NCBI GenBank assembly: GCA_018267875.1
Contig: JAFDXP010000089.1
Span: forward strand, 1 to 56,785
Reading direction: 5' to 3'
Length of the DNA: 56,785 nucleotides
From: Bacteroidota bacterium
Lineage (GTDB): Bacteria; Bacteroidota; Bacteroidia; Chitinophagales; Chitinophagaceae
Made by a program: the position numbers and the translations under genes. How positions within the stretch are numbered: the first letter of the stretch is position 1; each line of letters starts with the position of its first letter. Below the pieces are notes generated by a model, which was not told the origin of the DNA, did no database searches, and was given only the letters and a program-made list of their open reading frames with translations. Of this stretch, positions 27,202 through 36,613 are shown one piece after another.

Positions 27202-27732
27202 ATGCGGATAGAATTTTAATTTGCATCATATTGATATATGGGTTATGTATTTTAGTTGAACTTAAGGTAGCACAATACTGATTCATATACTTAATCAATT
27301 CGGTAATTGTTTAGTACCCACATGAGCTAATTTTAAAAAGGAATTGTCAAACCATTATTAATATTAATATATATTAATTATAATTAACTGCCAGTTAGGT
27401 GTATAAACATGATGCTATTCAATGTATTGATTGATAGTTTTTTATTGGTGTAATTTCAAAGAACAGTAACGCTTTTAATTGTTGTCAATTTAATTAAAAA
27501 TTTTTTTTGAGCTTTAAATAAAATTAAATTTTATCCAAAATATCAAATGATTTACGATTGTAAATTTAAGTTAGTGTGAGTTTGTCAATCTATTAATCTT
27601 ACTGTCTTTTTGGCTGTCAATTATTTTATTCAAGTGGATTTATTTTCTGATTTTTCTTCCTTACCGTCAATTTGGCAAATGTTTTATGGCTTGGAATAGC
27701 ACTTGATATAAAACGATAAAACAAATTTTCCG
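27202..27732. other. 530-bp AT-rich region upstream of htpG
   Basis: No ORF or RNA gene is seen. GTCAA occurs five times, at about 27346, 27484, 27584, 27616 and 27665, mostly as TGTCAAT, in variable spacing. It presumably contains the htpG promoter, but no exact TAnnTTTG box is found close to the start. Confidence 0.5.
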
Positions 27733-29616
27733 ATGCAAGAAAAAGGAACAATTTCTATTCATACCGAGAACATTTTCCCCATTATTAAAAAATTTCTCTA
27801 CTCTGACCATGAGATATTTTTACGCGAATTGGTTAGTAATGCAGTTGATGCTACACAAAAATTAAAACGACTTGCCAGTTTAGGTCAGTTTAGTGGTGAA
27901 GTAGGCGATACTACAATTGAAATTTCCTTTGATGAAACAGCCCAAACAATTACCATAGCCGACAAAGGGATTGGTATGACGGGCGAAGAAATTAAAAAAT
28001 ACATCAATCAGATTGCTTTCTCCGGTGCTACCGAATTTATGGAGAAATTTAAAGAAGCTAACGATGCCAATGAAATCATTGGTCGCTTTGGATTAGGCTT
28101 TTATTCTGCATTTATGGTGGCTGATAAAGTGGAAATTCAATCACTTTCTTATCAATCCGGAGCCGAGCCTGCACGCTGGATTTGTGAGGGTAGTACAGAA
28201 TTTGAAATTTCAGAAGGAAACCGATTACGTAGAGGTACAGAAGTCATACTTCATGTAAATGACGACAATAAAGATTTTCTAAATGAACATCGTCTTCAAC
28301 AAATCTTAGATAAGTATTGTCGCTTTTTGCCTATTGCTATAAAATTTGGCACAAAGACGAAATCAGTAGCTGATGGTGAAGATGCTGAAGGCAAGACAAA
28401 ATACAAGGAAATTGAAGTGGATAATATAGTGAATACCACTTCTCCACTTTGGACAAAAACGCCTGCTGATCTTAAGGATGAAGACTATTTGAGCTTTTAT
28501 CGCGAACTGTATCCTATGTCTGAGGAACCATTATTTTGGATTCATTTGAACGTGGATTATCCTTTTAATCTGACGGGAATTTTATACTTCCCGAAAGTGA
28601 AAAACGAATTGGAATTACAACGTAATAAAATTCAGCTTTATTCTCGTCAGGTTTTTATTACTGATGAAGTAAAAGATATAGTACCTGAATTTTTGATGTT
28701 GCTTCATGGTGTGATTAATAGTCCGGATATACCTTTGAACGTTTCACGAAGCTTTTTACAGGCAGATGGAAATGTGAAAAAAATCAACAATTACATAACC
28801 AAAAAGGTTGCCGATAAGCTTCTCGAATTGTTTAAAGCAGATAGAAAATCTTATGAAGAAAAATGGAACGACATTGGTTTGTTTGTAAAATATGGTATCA
28901 TCAGCGAAGAAAAATTTGAGGAAAAAGCTAAGGATTTTACGTTGCTGAAAAACACAAGCAATGAATATTTCACAACAGAGGAATACCATCAAAAAGTAAA
29001 TAGCACACAAACTGATAAGGACGGCACTTTAGTGTATCTCTACGCATCAGACGTGCAAAAGCAAGATAGTTTTATTCAAAGTGCTAATCGAAAAGGATAT
29101 GATGTATTGGTGATGGATGGACCATTAGATACCCATTATATTAGTCATTTAGAACGGAAAGGAGAAAAGCTTGCTTTGAAAAGAGTGGATGCAGATGTGA
29201 TTAATAAATTGATTGAAAAGGAAGAAAGTTTTGAAGATGTATTAACTGAAGAACAGCGAAATATGGTGAAAGAAATTTTCACCAAAGCAATCAACAAAGG
29301 AAATATGCAAGTAGAAGTAAGTGCACACAACCCGCTTGAAGCACCTGTTACTGTTACGATGGATGAATTTATGCGCCGAATGAAAGATATGTCTAAAATG
29401 GGAGGACCCTATAGTTTTTATGGTGCTATGCCTGAAAATTACAAGGTTTCCATAAATGCTAACCATCAGCTTATCAGCAAGATTTTAGGTACGAAAGATG
29501 AAGCACAACAAGAAAAATTGGCAAAACAAGCATTTGATTTAGCATTACTTTCTCAAGGAATGCTGACCGGTAGCGACTTGACCGAGTTTGTAAACAGAAG
29601 TGTAGCTTTAATTTAA
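27733..29616 (+). CDS. htpG: Hsp90 chaperone HtpG
   Basis: A 627-residue bacterial Hsp90. The GHKL ATP site is complete: RELVSNAVDA (Glu32, Asn36, Asp40), ADKGIGM (76-82) and GRFGLGFYSAFMVADKVE (from 117). The middle and C-terminal dimerisation domains follow with normal length (PEFLMLLHGVINSPDIPLNVS; FVNRSVAL at the end). It refolds client proteins in the cytoplasm with ATP. Monocistronic, with a long AT-rich leader region and a terminator directly downstream. Confidence 0.97.
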   Translation: MQEKGTISIHTENIFPIIKKFLYSDHEIFLRELVSNAVDATQKLKRLASLGQFSGEVGDTTIEISFDETAQTITIADKGIGMTGEEIKKYINQIAFSGATEFMEKFKEANDANEIIGRFGLGFYSAFMVADKVEIQSLSYQSGAEPARWICEGSTEFEISEGNRLRRGTEVILHVNDDNKDFLNEHRLQQILDKYCRFLPIAIKFGTKTKSVADGEDAEGKTKYKEIEVDNIVNTTSPLWTKTPADLKDEDYLSFYRELYPMSEEPLFWIHLNVDYPFNLTGILYFPKVKNELELQRNKIQLYSRQVFITDEVKDIVPEFLMLLHGVINSPDIPLNVSRSFLQADGNVKKINNYITKKVADKLLELFKADRKSYEEKWNDIGLFVKYGIISEEKFEEKAKDFTLLKNTSNEYFTTEEYHQKVNSTQTDKDGTLVYLYASDVQKQDSFIQSANRKGYDVLVMDGPLDTHYISHLERKGEKLALKRVDADVINKLIEKEESFEDVLTEEQRNMVKEIFTKAINKGNMQVEVSAHNPLEAPVTVTMDEFMRRMKDMSKMGGPYSFYGAMPENYKVSINANHQLISKILGTKDEAQQEKLAKQAFDLALLSQGMLTGSDLTEFVNRSVALI

Positions 29617-29644
29617 TCAACTGCTAAATCAAGAAATATTTTTG

Positions 29645-29682
29645 AATAGCACCGCGACTAAAATGTTGTGGTGCTATTTTGC
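29645..29682 (+). terminator. Intrinsic terminator of htpG
   Basis: AATAGCACC (29645-29653) pairs with GGTGCTATT (29670-29678), extended inward by CGAC/GTTG, followed by T residues. Confidence 0.85.
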
Positions 29683-29868
29683 TTTTATGGAAAATGTAAA
29701 TGACTGGTTAAATAGAAGTAAATTTCTCGTTAAGAAGCAGAAAAAATGAGGCAATAAAGATATAGTTGAGGCATTTTTGTGCAAAGAAAGTTAAGCCAAA
29801 TAGTAAATTGAAATTAATGGCTAATTTTACAACTGTATAAAGAGAGGGAGTGATTAATCAAAAGCTCC

Positions 29869-30675
29869 ATGGATATCATTCAAAGAGAAAACAAATATTT
29901 CCTCCAACTTGCCAATGGCGAAATGGAGTTGACTGAACAGCAGGTAAAAAAAAGAGTAGAGCGCGGCGATAAACTGCATGAATACCTGCAAAAATTAGAA
30001 CAACGTGAACCTGAGGTTCCGAAAAAGGATGCTGAGCCTAAGTCGGCGCAAACCTTTATTACCTCCGGAAAATATTTTGATAATCTGATCAAGGAATTTG
30101 AACAGATTTATCTAACCAGTGATGATAAAGCGGATGCAGAAAGAAAACTCTTGCAGTTTTGTCACAATGCTATTTCTAAATTGCACTTAGACAGAAAAAA
30201 CCCTAAGACGGATCACGTGGTAATTGATTACTACATCCTTTCTTGGTCTCGACTCGTATCTTTTGTGCAAGGGTTGGCAAATAGAGAGCCTGAACCTATT
30301 GTCGCTACTCAATCTGCTCCACAAACTGTCGAAGCGGTTGCTGCTCCCAAGCCTCAAAATTTATTACGCCAAATGCTCATCTTACAGTTGTTGCAGGCTG
30401 ATGGATTATTCCCTATTAGCGATGCCTTACAAGGGGTTTCACAAGGCGATATTTTCAGTATTGTTTCCGGAGTGTTAGATACAGACAAAGCAAGCATTGA
30501 AGAAACAATGACTCAATCATCGGCAATATTGTTGAAGAGAGGAATAACAATGCAAAACAGAGAAGAAAGATTGACTTTGCTTGAAGAACTTGATGAATAC
30601 TTTGAAAAACTTCCTTACTCAAATATTGTTACTCGATTGAAACTGCTAATCAAAATTTATAGAGAGCAAACTTGA
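29869..30675 (+). CDS. Hypothetical helical protein
   Basis: A 268-residue soluble protein I do not recognise. It is largely helical and charged: an N-terminal 50 residues with Lys/Glu-rich helix, a middle helical domain (about 65-145), a Pro/Ala linker (about 146-165) and a C-terminal helical domain (about 166-268) with leucine-rich stretches. No signal peptide, membrane segment or known catalytic motif is visible. It lies between htpG and mtgA on the same strand but with large gaps, so no operon is implied. Confidence 0.65.
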   Translation: MDIIQRENKYFLQLANGEMELTEQQVKKRVERGDKLHEYLQKLEQREPEVPKKDAEPKSAQTFITSGKYFDNLIKEFEQIYLTSDDKADAERKLLQFCHNAISKLHLDRKNPKTDHVVIDYYILSWSRLVSFVQGLANREPEPIVATQSAPQTVEAVAAPKPQNLLRQMLILQLLQADGLFPISDALQGVSQGDIFSIVSGVLDTDKASIEETMTQSSAILLKRGITMQNREERLTLLEELDEYFEKLPYSNIVTRLKLLIKIYREQT

Positions 30676-30784
30676 TTTCTTATAGGCAACAGGGGCACTT
30701 CATAACTAATGCTATTAAATGAAATAGTTTTCTGCTTTACTGTTTTAACTTGCACCAACGAAAACAGTAAATCTCAGTCATCGT

Positions 30785-31477
30785 ATGTTCCGGTTTTTTG
30801 TACGAACAATTTTAGGCTTATTGGTAGTTTCCATGCTCTATTTAGTTGTTTGTAAATGGATTTTCCCACTTATTACCATCACGCAAATAGGAGCTTTGAT
30901 AGGAGGCTATGGATTAAAGCGTGACTATGTAAGCTGGAGCGAAATATCGCCGAATGTCAAGCTGGCTGCACTGGCCAGTGAAGATCAACTATTTCCCGAG
31001 CACGATGGATTTGATTGGCAGGCAATTGAAAAAAGTCTCGATAATCAGCAATCAAGCAGACGAAAGAAAAGACCGGCAGGAGCAGCCGCCAGCACTATTT
31101 CTCAGCAAACTGCTAAGAATGTATTTTTATGGCAAGGAAGCGGATGGGGTAGGTATGTTCGAAAAGCACCGGAAGCTTTTTACACTAAAATGATTGAATG
31201 GATTTGGGGTAAAAAACGCATTCTTGAAGTTTATTTAAACGTTATTGAAATGGGACCGGGAATTTTTGGTATTGAAGCCGCTTCTCGACAATATTTTCAT
31301 AAATCCGCTAGTAGTCTAAGCAGGCAAGAAGCCGCCATGATAATTGCTTGTTTGCCTAACCCTAAAAAATTTACGGTCGTTCCACAAAGTAAGCGCGTAA
31401 AATGGCGCACCCCAGCTATCATTCGACAAATGGGCTTCATAGAGTCAGATCCGGATGTGCAAACATTGATTCATTAA
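30785..31477 (+). CDS. mtgA: Monofunctional peptidoglycan glycosyltransferase
   Basis: A 230-residue GT51 enzyme with one N-terminal membrane anchor (about 8-30). The catalytic glutamate of motif 1 is Glu66 in ALASEDQLFPEHDGFDW; motif 2 is AASTISQQTAKN, and EVYLNVIEMGPGIFGIEAAS contains the second acidic residue. It polymerises lipid II into glycan strands at the periplasmic face. There is no transpeptidase domain, and the length fits MtgA. The next gene is 95 bp downstream. Confidence 0.93.
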   Translation: MFRFFVRTILGLLVVSMLYLVVCKWIFPLITITQIGALIGGYGLKRDYVSWSEISPNVKLAALASEDQLFPEHDGFDWQAIEKSLDNQQSSRRKKRPAGAAASTISQQTAKNVFLWQGSGWGRYVRKAPEAFYTKMIEWIWGKKRILEVYLNVIEMGPGIFGIEAASRQYFHKSASSLSRQEAAMIIACLPNPKKFTVVPQSKRVKWRTPAIIRQMGFIESDPDVQTLIH

Positions 31478-31571
31478 TCGTGTATTATGTCATTATTAAG
31501 AAATCTTTATTTTTCTTAAACAGATTTTAATATCCTTCCAACTTGCTTATATCTTCGTCTTTTTAGACTTT

Positions 31572-32903
31572 ATGAGGCAAGGAATTTTACAATTTTGTTA
31601 CGGTGTTTTTTTGATTTTTGCATTGCCTTTCAGCAGTAATGCACAACGATTTCTTACGGATATGATGGATACTTCCACGGCCTTAGGACGGGGCATTTAT
31701 CCTTTGTATCAAAAACATGATAAGCTTCGATTTGGCGGATATATGCAACCACAATTTCAATGGGCAGACCAAAAAGGATTACCAAACTTTAGCGGTGGTG
31801 ATTTTTCACCTAATTCCAACAATCGTTTTACGCTACGTCGCGGACATGTGAGAATTGATTATGGACATTTTACGGAAGATGGCAAACCGCTTGCTTTGAT
31901 GGTTTTTCAATTTGATGGTTCGGAACGTGGTGTTTTTATTCGAGATTTTTTTGGAAGATTATATGAAAATAAATGGGAAATGCTTTCCTTCACGATGGGA
32001 ATGTTTGCTCGTCCAATGGGTTTTGAAGTGAACCTTTCTTCGGCCGAACGTGAATCACCTGAGCGTGGCAGAATGTCGCAAACCTTGATGCGTACTGAAC
32101 GAGATTTAGGAGCAATGATAACTTTTGAAGACAGAAAGAAAAATTCAGCTATCAAAATGTTTAAGCTTGATTTGGGAATATTTAATGGGCAAGGGCTTTC
32201 CGGCCCGGCAGACTATGATAGCCATAAAGATATAATTGGCAGGTTTGCTCTAAAGCCATATAAAATATCTAAAACAGGCTTGCTTTTATCAGGTGGAGTT
32301 TCCGGTTATTGGGGTGGCATTGTCAGCCAAAACACAGTCAGATACTATATGATTGAAAATGGAAGTACATCCAATTGGTTTAGAGATTCTGCATCGGGAA
32401 ATATGGGATTGGTTGCACCACGTAAATATTTAGGTGCAGATGTGCAAATAAAAATACCCAACCGATGGGGAAATACGGAACTTCGATTTGAATATATGCG
32501 CGGTTTACAAACGGCTACTGCTTCTACATCAGAAACCCCCGGCATTTATCCCCAAGCAATAGGTTCAAATAATCCAAGCCCTTTATTTACGCGTCCCTTT
32601 GCCGGTGCTTATTGTTATTTTTTACAAAACTTAGGTAGTAATAATCTTTTGTTTGCTCTAAAATATGATTGGTATGATCCCAACACACAGGCTAAGGGAA
32701 AACAGATAGATCCAGCTAATGGCTTTTCTCCAGCCGATATTAGATATGACACCTTTGGAGGAGGCGTGATTTATAATTTCAATTCGCATGTAAAATCAAC
32801 CCTTTGGTATGAACAAATTCATAACGAAGTAACTAACTTACCGGAATTTAACACCGATCATAGTAATCAAATACTAACCCTTAGGGTGCAATATCGTTTT
32901 TGA
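31572..32903 (+). CDS. Phosphate-selective porin (porin O/P family)
   Basis: A 443-residue outer-membrane barrel with a signal peptide (cleaved near SNAQ) and strand-rich sequence ending in an aromatic residue (LRVQYRF), as needed for BAM insertion. FTLRRGHVRIDYGHFTEDGK, FIRDFFGRLYEN and GMFARPMGFEV are typical of the porin_O_P (PF07396) family. Position just upstream of a DUF47 protein and a PiT phosphate permease supports phosphate entry as its role. A 96-bp gap with a perfect -7 box separates it from the next gene, so the permease pair may also be expressed independently. Confidence 0.85.
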   Translation: MRQGILQFCYGVFLIFALPFSSNAQRFLTDMMDTSTALGRGIYPLYQKHDKLRFGGYMQPQFQWADQKGLPNFSGGDFSPNSNNRFTLRRGHVRIDYGHFTEDGKPLALMVFQFDGSERGVFIRDFFGRLYENKWEMLSFTMGMFARPMGFEVNLSSAERESPERGRMSQTLMRTERDLGAMITFEDRKKNSAIKMFKLDLGIFNGQGLSGPADYDSHKDIIGRFALKPYKISKTGLLLSGGVSGYWGGIVSQNTVRYYMIENGSTSNWFRDSASGNMGLVAPRKYLGADVQIKIPNRWGNTELRFEYMRGLQTATASTSETPGIYPQAIGSNNPSPLFTRPFAGAYCYFLQNLGSNNLLFALKYDWYDPNTQAKGKQIDPANGFSPADIRYDTFGGGVIYNFNSHVKSTLWYEQIHNEVTNLPEFNTDHSNQILTLRVQYRF

Positions 32904-32967
32904 TACTTCATTGTTAATAAATCATTACCAATTTTACACAAAATTCACTTCTTTACTTCTTTCAAAA

Positions 32968-32975
32968 TATTTTTG
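32968..32975 (+). promoter_or_regulatory. -7 promoter box before the DUF47-PiT pair
   Basis: TATTTTTG matches TAnnTTTG exactly and lies 23 bp before the DUF47 start. Confidence 0.5.
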
Positions 32976-32998
32976 TTCTCCAAGGTCAACTTAACTTT

Positions 32999-33646
32999 AT
33001 GAGCTTAGCATCTGTTCTCAAAATTTTTCTTCCAAAAGATCGAGTGTTTTACGGTTTGTTTGAAGAGGTAGCCCATGTACTTGGCGAGATGTCCAACGTT
33101 TTTGTTCAGGCTGTCAATGAACCCGATCCAGACATCCGATTGAAAAAGTTTAAAAGCCTTGAAGAATGGGAGCATAAAAATGACGAAATAACCCACAAAA
33201 TATTTATTGAGCTCGGGCAAAACTTTATTACTCCTTTTGACAGAGAAGATATTCATGCGTTGGCTACTTCTTTAGATGATATTGCTGACTTTATTTGGGC
33301 TGCTGCCAAGCGAATTACTTATTATTCTATCGAAGAATCAGATGAAATAACTAAGCGTTTTGCAGATGTTATTTCTCGTTCGGTAAATGCGCTTAGCTCA
33401 GCAGTCCGAGAACTACGAGATATGAAAGACCTTAGAGCTATCACAAAGAGTTGTGTGTTGATAAATAGTCTCGAAAACGAAGGGGATGATTTGCTTGATA
33501 TTTCAATGTCACAGCTTTTTTCTTCACAGACTGATGCTATTGAACTGATCAAAATGAAAGACCTCTATGAGCTTTTAGAAATAGTTACGGATAAGTGTGA
33601 AGATGCAGCCAACGTAATCGAATCTATTATTATTAAGTACGCCTAA
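32999..33646 (+). CDS. DUF47/PhoU-like regulator of phosphate transport
   Basis: A 215-residue all-helical protein of the DUF47 (PhoU-like) family, found next to PiT permeases in many bacteria and believed to modulate their activity. Conserved acidic clusters that bind metal are visible: EWEHKNDEITH, DREDIHALATSLDDIAD and NSLENEGDDLLD, then ITDKCEDAANV-like TDKCEDAANVIE. It is cytoplasmic. It begins 36 bp before the PiT gene on the same strand. Confidence 0.88.
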   Translation: MSLASVLKIFLPKDRVFYGLFEEVAHVLGEMSNVFVQAVNEPDPDIRLKKFKSLEEWEHKNDEITHKIFIELGQNFITPFDREDIHALATSLDDIADFIWAAAKRITYYSIEESDEITKRFADVISRSVNALSSAVRELRDMKDLRAITKSCVLINSLENEGDDLLDISMSQLFSSQTDAIELIKMKDLYELLEIVTDKCEDAANVIESIIIKYA

Positions 33647-33682
33647 CCTTCTTCATTTTCACGCAATACACACTGTTTTTTT

Positions 33683-35116
33683 ATGACGGCGTTGCTTATT
33701 ACAATTATCGTATTAGCACTTATTTTCGATTATATCAATGGCTTTCATGACGCTGCAAATTCAATTGCTACGATCGTTTCAACCAAAGTATTGACACCCT
33801 TTCAAGCAGTGCTATGGGCTGCCTTATTTAACTTTGTTGCCTTTTTTATTTTTAAAGATCATGGTGTTGCTAATACCATTGCCAAAACAGTAAAAGTAGA
33901 TTTTATCACACTTCCGGTTATCCTATCGGGTTTAATAGCTGCTATTTGTTGGAATTTACTTACTTGGTGGTTTGGTATTCCTTCTTCGTCTTCTCATACG
34001 CTTATCGGTGGATTTGCCGGTGCTGCCATTGCTCATGCAGGGTTTCATAGCGTAAATCCCGAACCGGTATTTAAAACTGTAAGTTTTATTGTTTTGGCAC
34101 CTCTTATCGGTATGTTGATTGCCTTTATTGTTTCTGTTTGGTTTATCAACTCGTTTAAAAAAGGGGTTTTTCCTAAGCTCATATCCATTTCAGTTATTTT
34201 ATGTGTGATTTATATATTGTCCGCTATTTTAGTTAACAAACAAAGCACGCTGATAGGTCTAAAAACACAAGCTGTTGAAGGGCGTAGCGGTGTATTGATT
34301 ACAGATGTCCCGCACAAGTCAGATGCTCAAAATATGGGCTTCAAAAAAGGAGATATTGTGTTAGCTTTAGATAATATTCCAGTAGAAAATGAACGGAAAT
34401 TAGATAAAGTATTAACCACCTATCATCAGCGAGATAGTATTCACATTTCGATGGAGCGGGAAGGAGTTATGAAGCAAGTTTCATCCGTATATAAAACAAA
34501 GTTCGCTTCTCGTTTTTGGCAAACGTTTTTTTATGGTAGCAACTTTAAATGGATTCTACTCTCTTTTATCCTTGTGGTAATGGCCAGTTTTGCTCTTTTT
34601 CTAAGCAGCTTGAATGTGTCTAAAGCTACCATTTGGTTTAAACGATTACAACTTGTTTCTTCTGCCGCCTTCAGCATTGGTCATGGAGGAAATGATGCTC
34701 AAAAAGTTATGGGCATTATTACAGCAGCACTCATTGCCAAAGGCGATATTGGAAGTTTTGAAGAGATGCCGGTATGGGTTCCATTAGCTTGCTATACAGC
34801 CATTGCCGCAGGAACCATGAGTGGTGGATGGAAAATTATTAAGACTATGGGAACGCGAATAACCAAAGTAACACCTTTTGAAGGAGTTGCCGCTGAAACA
34901 GCCGGTGCTATAACCCTTTTCGTAACTGAACAATTGAAAATTCCGGTTAGTACAACACATACCATTACGGGTTCCATAATAGGAGTAGGAGCTACCAAGC
35001 GTTTGTCGGCGGTACGTTGGGGCGTAACCATCAATCTGCTTTGGGCATGGATTTTAACTATTCCAGTAAGTGGATTAATGGCAGCAATCGTTTATTGGAT
35101 TACTCGTTTGTTTTAG
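33683..35116 (+). CDS. pit: PiT-family inorganic phosphate transporter with PDZ-like insert
   Basis: A 477-residue permease with the duplicated PiT signatures NGFHDAANSIAT (19-30) and GHGGNDAQKVMG (333-344), plus IPSSSSHTLIGG (99-110) and its counterpart VSTTHTITGS. Between the two halves, about residues 190-270, lies a soluble segment that reads like a PDZ domain: GVLITDVPHKSDAQNMGF, KKGDIVLALDNIPVENE, and a final SIHISMEREGVMKQV. PiT proteins normally have only a hydrophilic loop here. It would import phosphate with protons or sodium, paired with DUF47 upstream. Confidence 0.9.
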   Translation: MTALLITIIVLALIFDYINGFHDAANSIATIVSTKVLTPFQAVLWAALFNFVAFFIFKDHGVANTIAKTVKVDFITLPVILSGLIAAICWNLLTWWFGIPSSSSHTLIGGFAGAAIAHAGFHSVNPEPVFKTVSFIVLAPLIGMLIAFIVSVWFINSFKKGVFPKLISISVILCVIYILSAILVNKQSTLIGLKTQAVEGRSGVLITDVPHKSDAQNMGFKKGDIVLALDNIPVENERKLDKVLTTYHQRDSIHISMEREGVMKQVSSVYKTKFASRFWQTFFYGSNFKWILLSFILVVMASFALFLSSLNVSKATIWFKRLQLVSSAAFSIGHGGNDAQKVMGIITAALIAKGDIGSFEEMPVWVPLACYTAIAAGTMSGGWKIIKTMGTRITKVTPFEGVAAETAGAITLFVTEQLKIPVSTTHTITGSIIGVGATKRLSAVRWGVTINLLWAWILTIPVSGLMAAIVYWITRLF

Positions 35117-35140
35117 ATGAAAATTCTATCGTCAAGCTCT

Positions 35141-35203
35141 TCTCGCATTTTGGCTTTAGCGTGGCTTTGTGCGAAACTTACGTTCAGCGAAGCTAATGCG
35201 AGA
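35141..35203. repeat. Imperfect palindrome after the PiT gene
   Basis: TCTCGCATT (35141-35149) and AATGCGAGA (35195-35203) are a perfect 9-bp inverted repeat around a 45-base interior with further partial pairing (GGCTTTAGCG against CAGCGAAGCT). Downstream is GTGCTTACACGGTGTGTTGGGT, written here as GTGCTTACACGG then TGTGTTGGGT. It may be a small mobile or cassette-associated element. Confidence 0.6.
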
Positions 35204-35225
35204 TGTGCTTACACGGTGTGTTGGG

Positions 35226-35500
35226 TTACATATAAATCACTTTTACTTTAATTGTCTTATTTTGGGTTAATTCAAAACTTGCTTTTTTAAAATTGGGTCG
35301 GTTGGTTAAACCAATGGATGAATAATTTGAAAATCCAATTCCTTCTTTTGGTAAAATCAAGCCTTTATCAATCTTTCCGTTACTATTTTCATCGTGCAAA
35401 ATGTTTACTGCATAATCGCCTTTTGGCAAGTTTGAAAATGTACATTGAGATTTGCCATTTGTAATATTAGAAAAAACGGAACAAATCGCCCTACATATAG
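35226..35500 (-). pseudogene. Truncated DUF2141-type secreted protein
   Basis: On the minus strand the frame reads SQCTFSNLPKGDYAVNILHD, then ENSNGKIDKGL and PKEGIGFSNYS, which is the conserved C-terminal half of DUF2141 proteins (LPxGxYAvxvxHDeNxNGklD...PxEGxGFSN). The N-terminal signal peptide and first strands are missing and an in-frame stop lies just upstream (about 35500). The only usable ATG would give a 67-residue fragment. Confidence 0.65.
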
Positions 35501-35670
35501 ATCGTTATGTTCTTAAAAAATGGAGGGGTGGGTTTTAGCAATAAAAAAATCAACACACTGAATATCAATATATTAAGGCACTATACTGATAGTATTTCGA
35601 GATTGCCCGATTAGTAGTGATAAACATCAATCAAAGTACGCATTTTCATTTTGTTGAGTATGACTACTTA

Positions 35671-35872
35671 ATTTTCGAAAAGCATTTTGGTTTTCAATTT
35701 GATGATAGACAAAACAGGATCTTTAAAAATATCTTTTAATTCATAATCGTGGGCGTTAAAATTAACTTGACGATTGTTCCACCATAAACCCACTACCTTG
35801 ATAAAGTCTGCATCTTCTTCAAAGAGCCTCGACATTAAATTCGGACTATATTGTTTCCGTCATTATACAAAT
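35671..35872 (-). pseudogene. Decayed partial copy of the SnoaL-like gene
   Basis: The minus strand reads PNLMSRLFEEDADFIKVVGL, then WWNNRQVNFNAHDY and KDPVLSIIKLKTKML before a stop. This is a diverged copy of residues about 20-80 of the SnoaL-like gene at 36614-37078 (DLMAELFEEDADFINVVGL, WWNNHQAIFKAHDY). It has lost its start, its C-terminal half, and is bounded by stops. Confidence 0.75.
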
Positions 35873-35906
35873 TGTTATGGAACATCTTGCAGTAATTGTA
35901 CGATTG

Positions 35907-36560
35907 TTATTCTACGCGGTCAGTTACAGCATCTGTTTTCTCTCCCAAAAACTCTACCCAAGCATGTTTCATACACGGATAATGTTTTGCTGCTTCTACT
36001 AAATTGATAAATGAAACTAAAGTGCTTTCAAACCGTTTTGCAAGTGTAGTTTCAGCAATATTCCCGCTTTCATCAAAAGCATTATGTGCCACCGCTAATG
36101 AAAACATACTCGGAAAAACATCAGCTCCTAAATGTTCTAAGGGCATTCTTAATTGCCACAAACCCTTGTTGCCGCCTGCCATTGACGGTGAAGCAGACAT
36201 GATCATTGCATGTTTTTCATGGAAAGGTTGCGGACGAAACCGTGACACCCAGTCAATACTGTTTTTTAAATAGCCTGGCATTGAACCATTGTACTCGGGT
36301 GATGAAATTATGAAGGCATCATTGACTAAAATACGGTCACGAAAATTAATAATGCTTTCCGGGAAAGTATCCTCAACATCTTGATTAAAAGCTGGCGCAT
36401 CAAATTCGCTCATATCAGCAAAATCAACTTTACAGCCATGCTGTAAAAGAATTTTTTCTGCCAATTTTACTAATTCCTTATTGAGTGACTTCTCTCGAAG
36501 AGATGCTGCAAATACTAATATCTTTAAAGGTTCGCGGTTTGCCAAATTATTTTTATCCAT
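35907..36560 (-). CDS. NADPH-dependent FMN reductase
   Basis: A 217-residue flavodoxin-like reductase. The phosphate-binding loop is AASLREKSLNKELV (19-32), and SPEYNGSMPGYLKNSIDWVS is the family hallmark for FMN stacking and dimer contact. It would use NADPH to reduce FMN or quinones in the cytoplasm. It is the third gene of a minus-strand operon with a luciferase-like oxidoreductase and a SnoaL-like protein, so it is a natural source of reduced flavin for that monooxygenase (inference). Confidence 0.87.
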   Translation of the reverse strand: MDKNNLANREPLKILVFAASLREKSLNKELVKLAEKILLQHGCKVDFADMSEFDAPAFNQDVEDTFPESIINFRDRILVNDAFIISSPEYNGSMPGYLKNSIDWVSRFRPQPFHEKHAMIMSASPSMAGGNKGLWQLRMPLEHLGADVFPSMFSLAVAHNAFDESGNIAETTLAKRFESTLVSFINLVEAAKHYPCMKHAWVEFLGEKTDAVTDRVE

Positions 36561-36613
36561 TTTTATGTATTGATAATGTAGTTTTAAAATTCAATTAACT
36601 TAGGTTGGTAAAT

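Noticed and set aside
35141-35225. Full integron attC site
   Set aside because: Only one core half-site (GTTRRRY) fits; no RYYYAAC partner is found on the other side.
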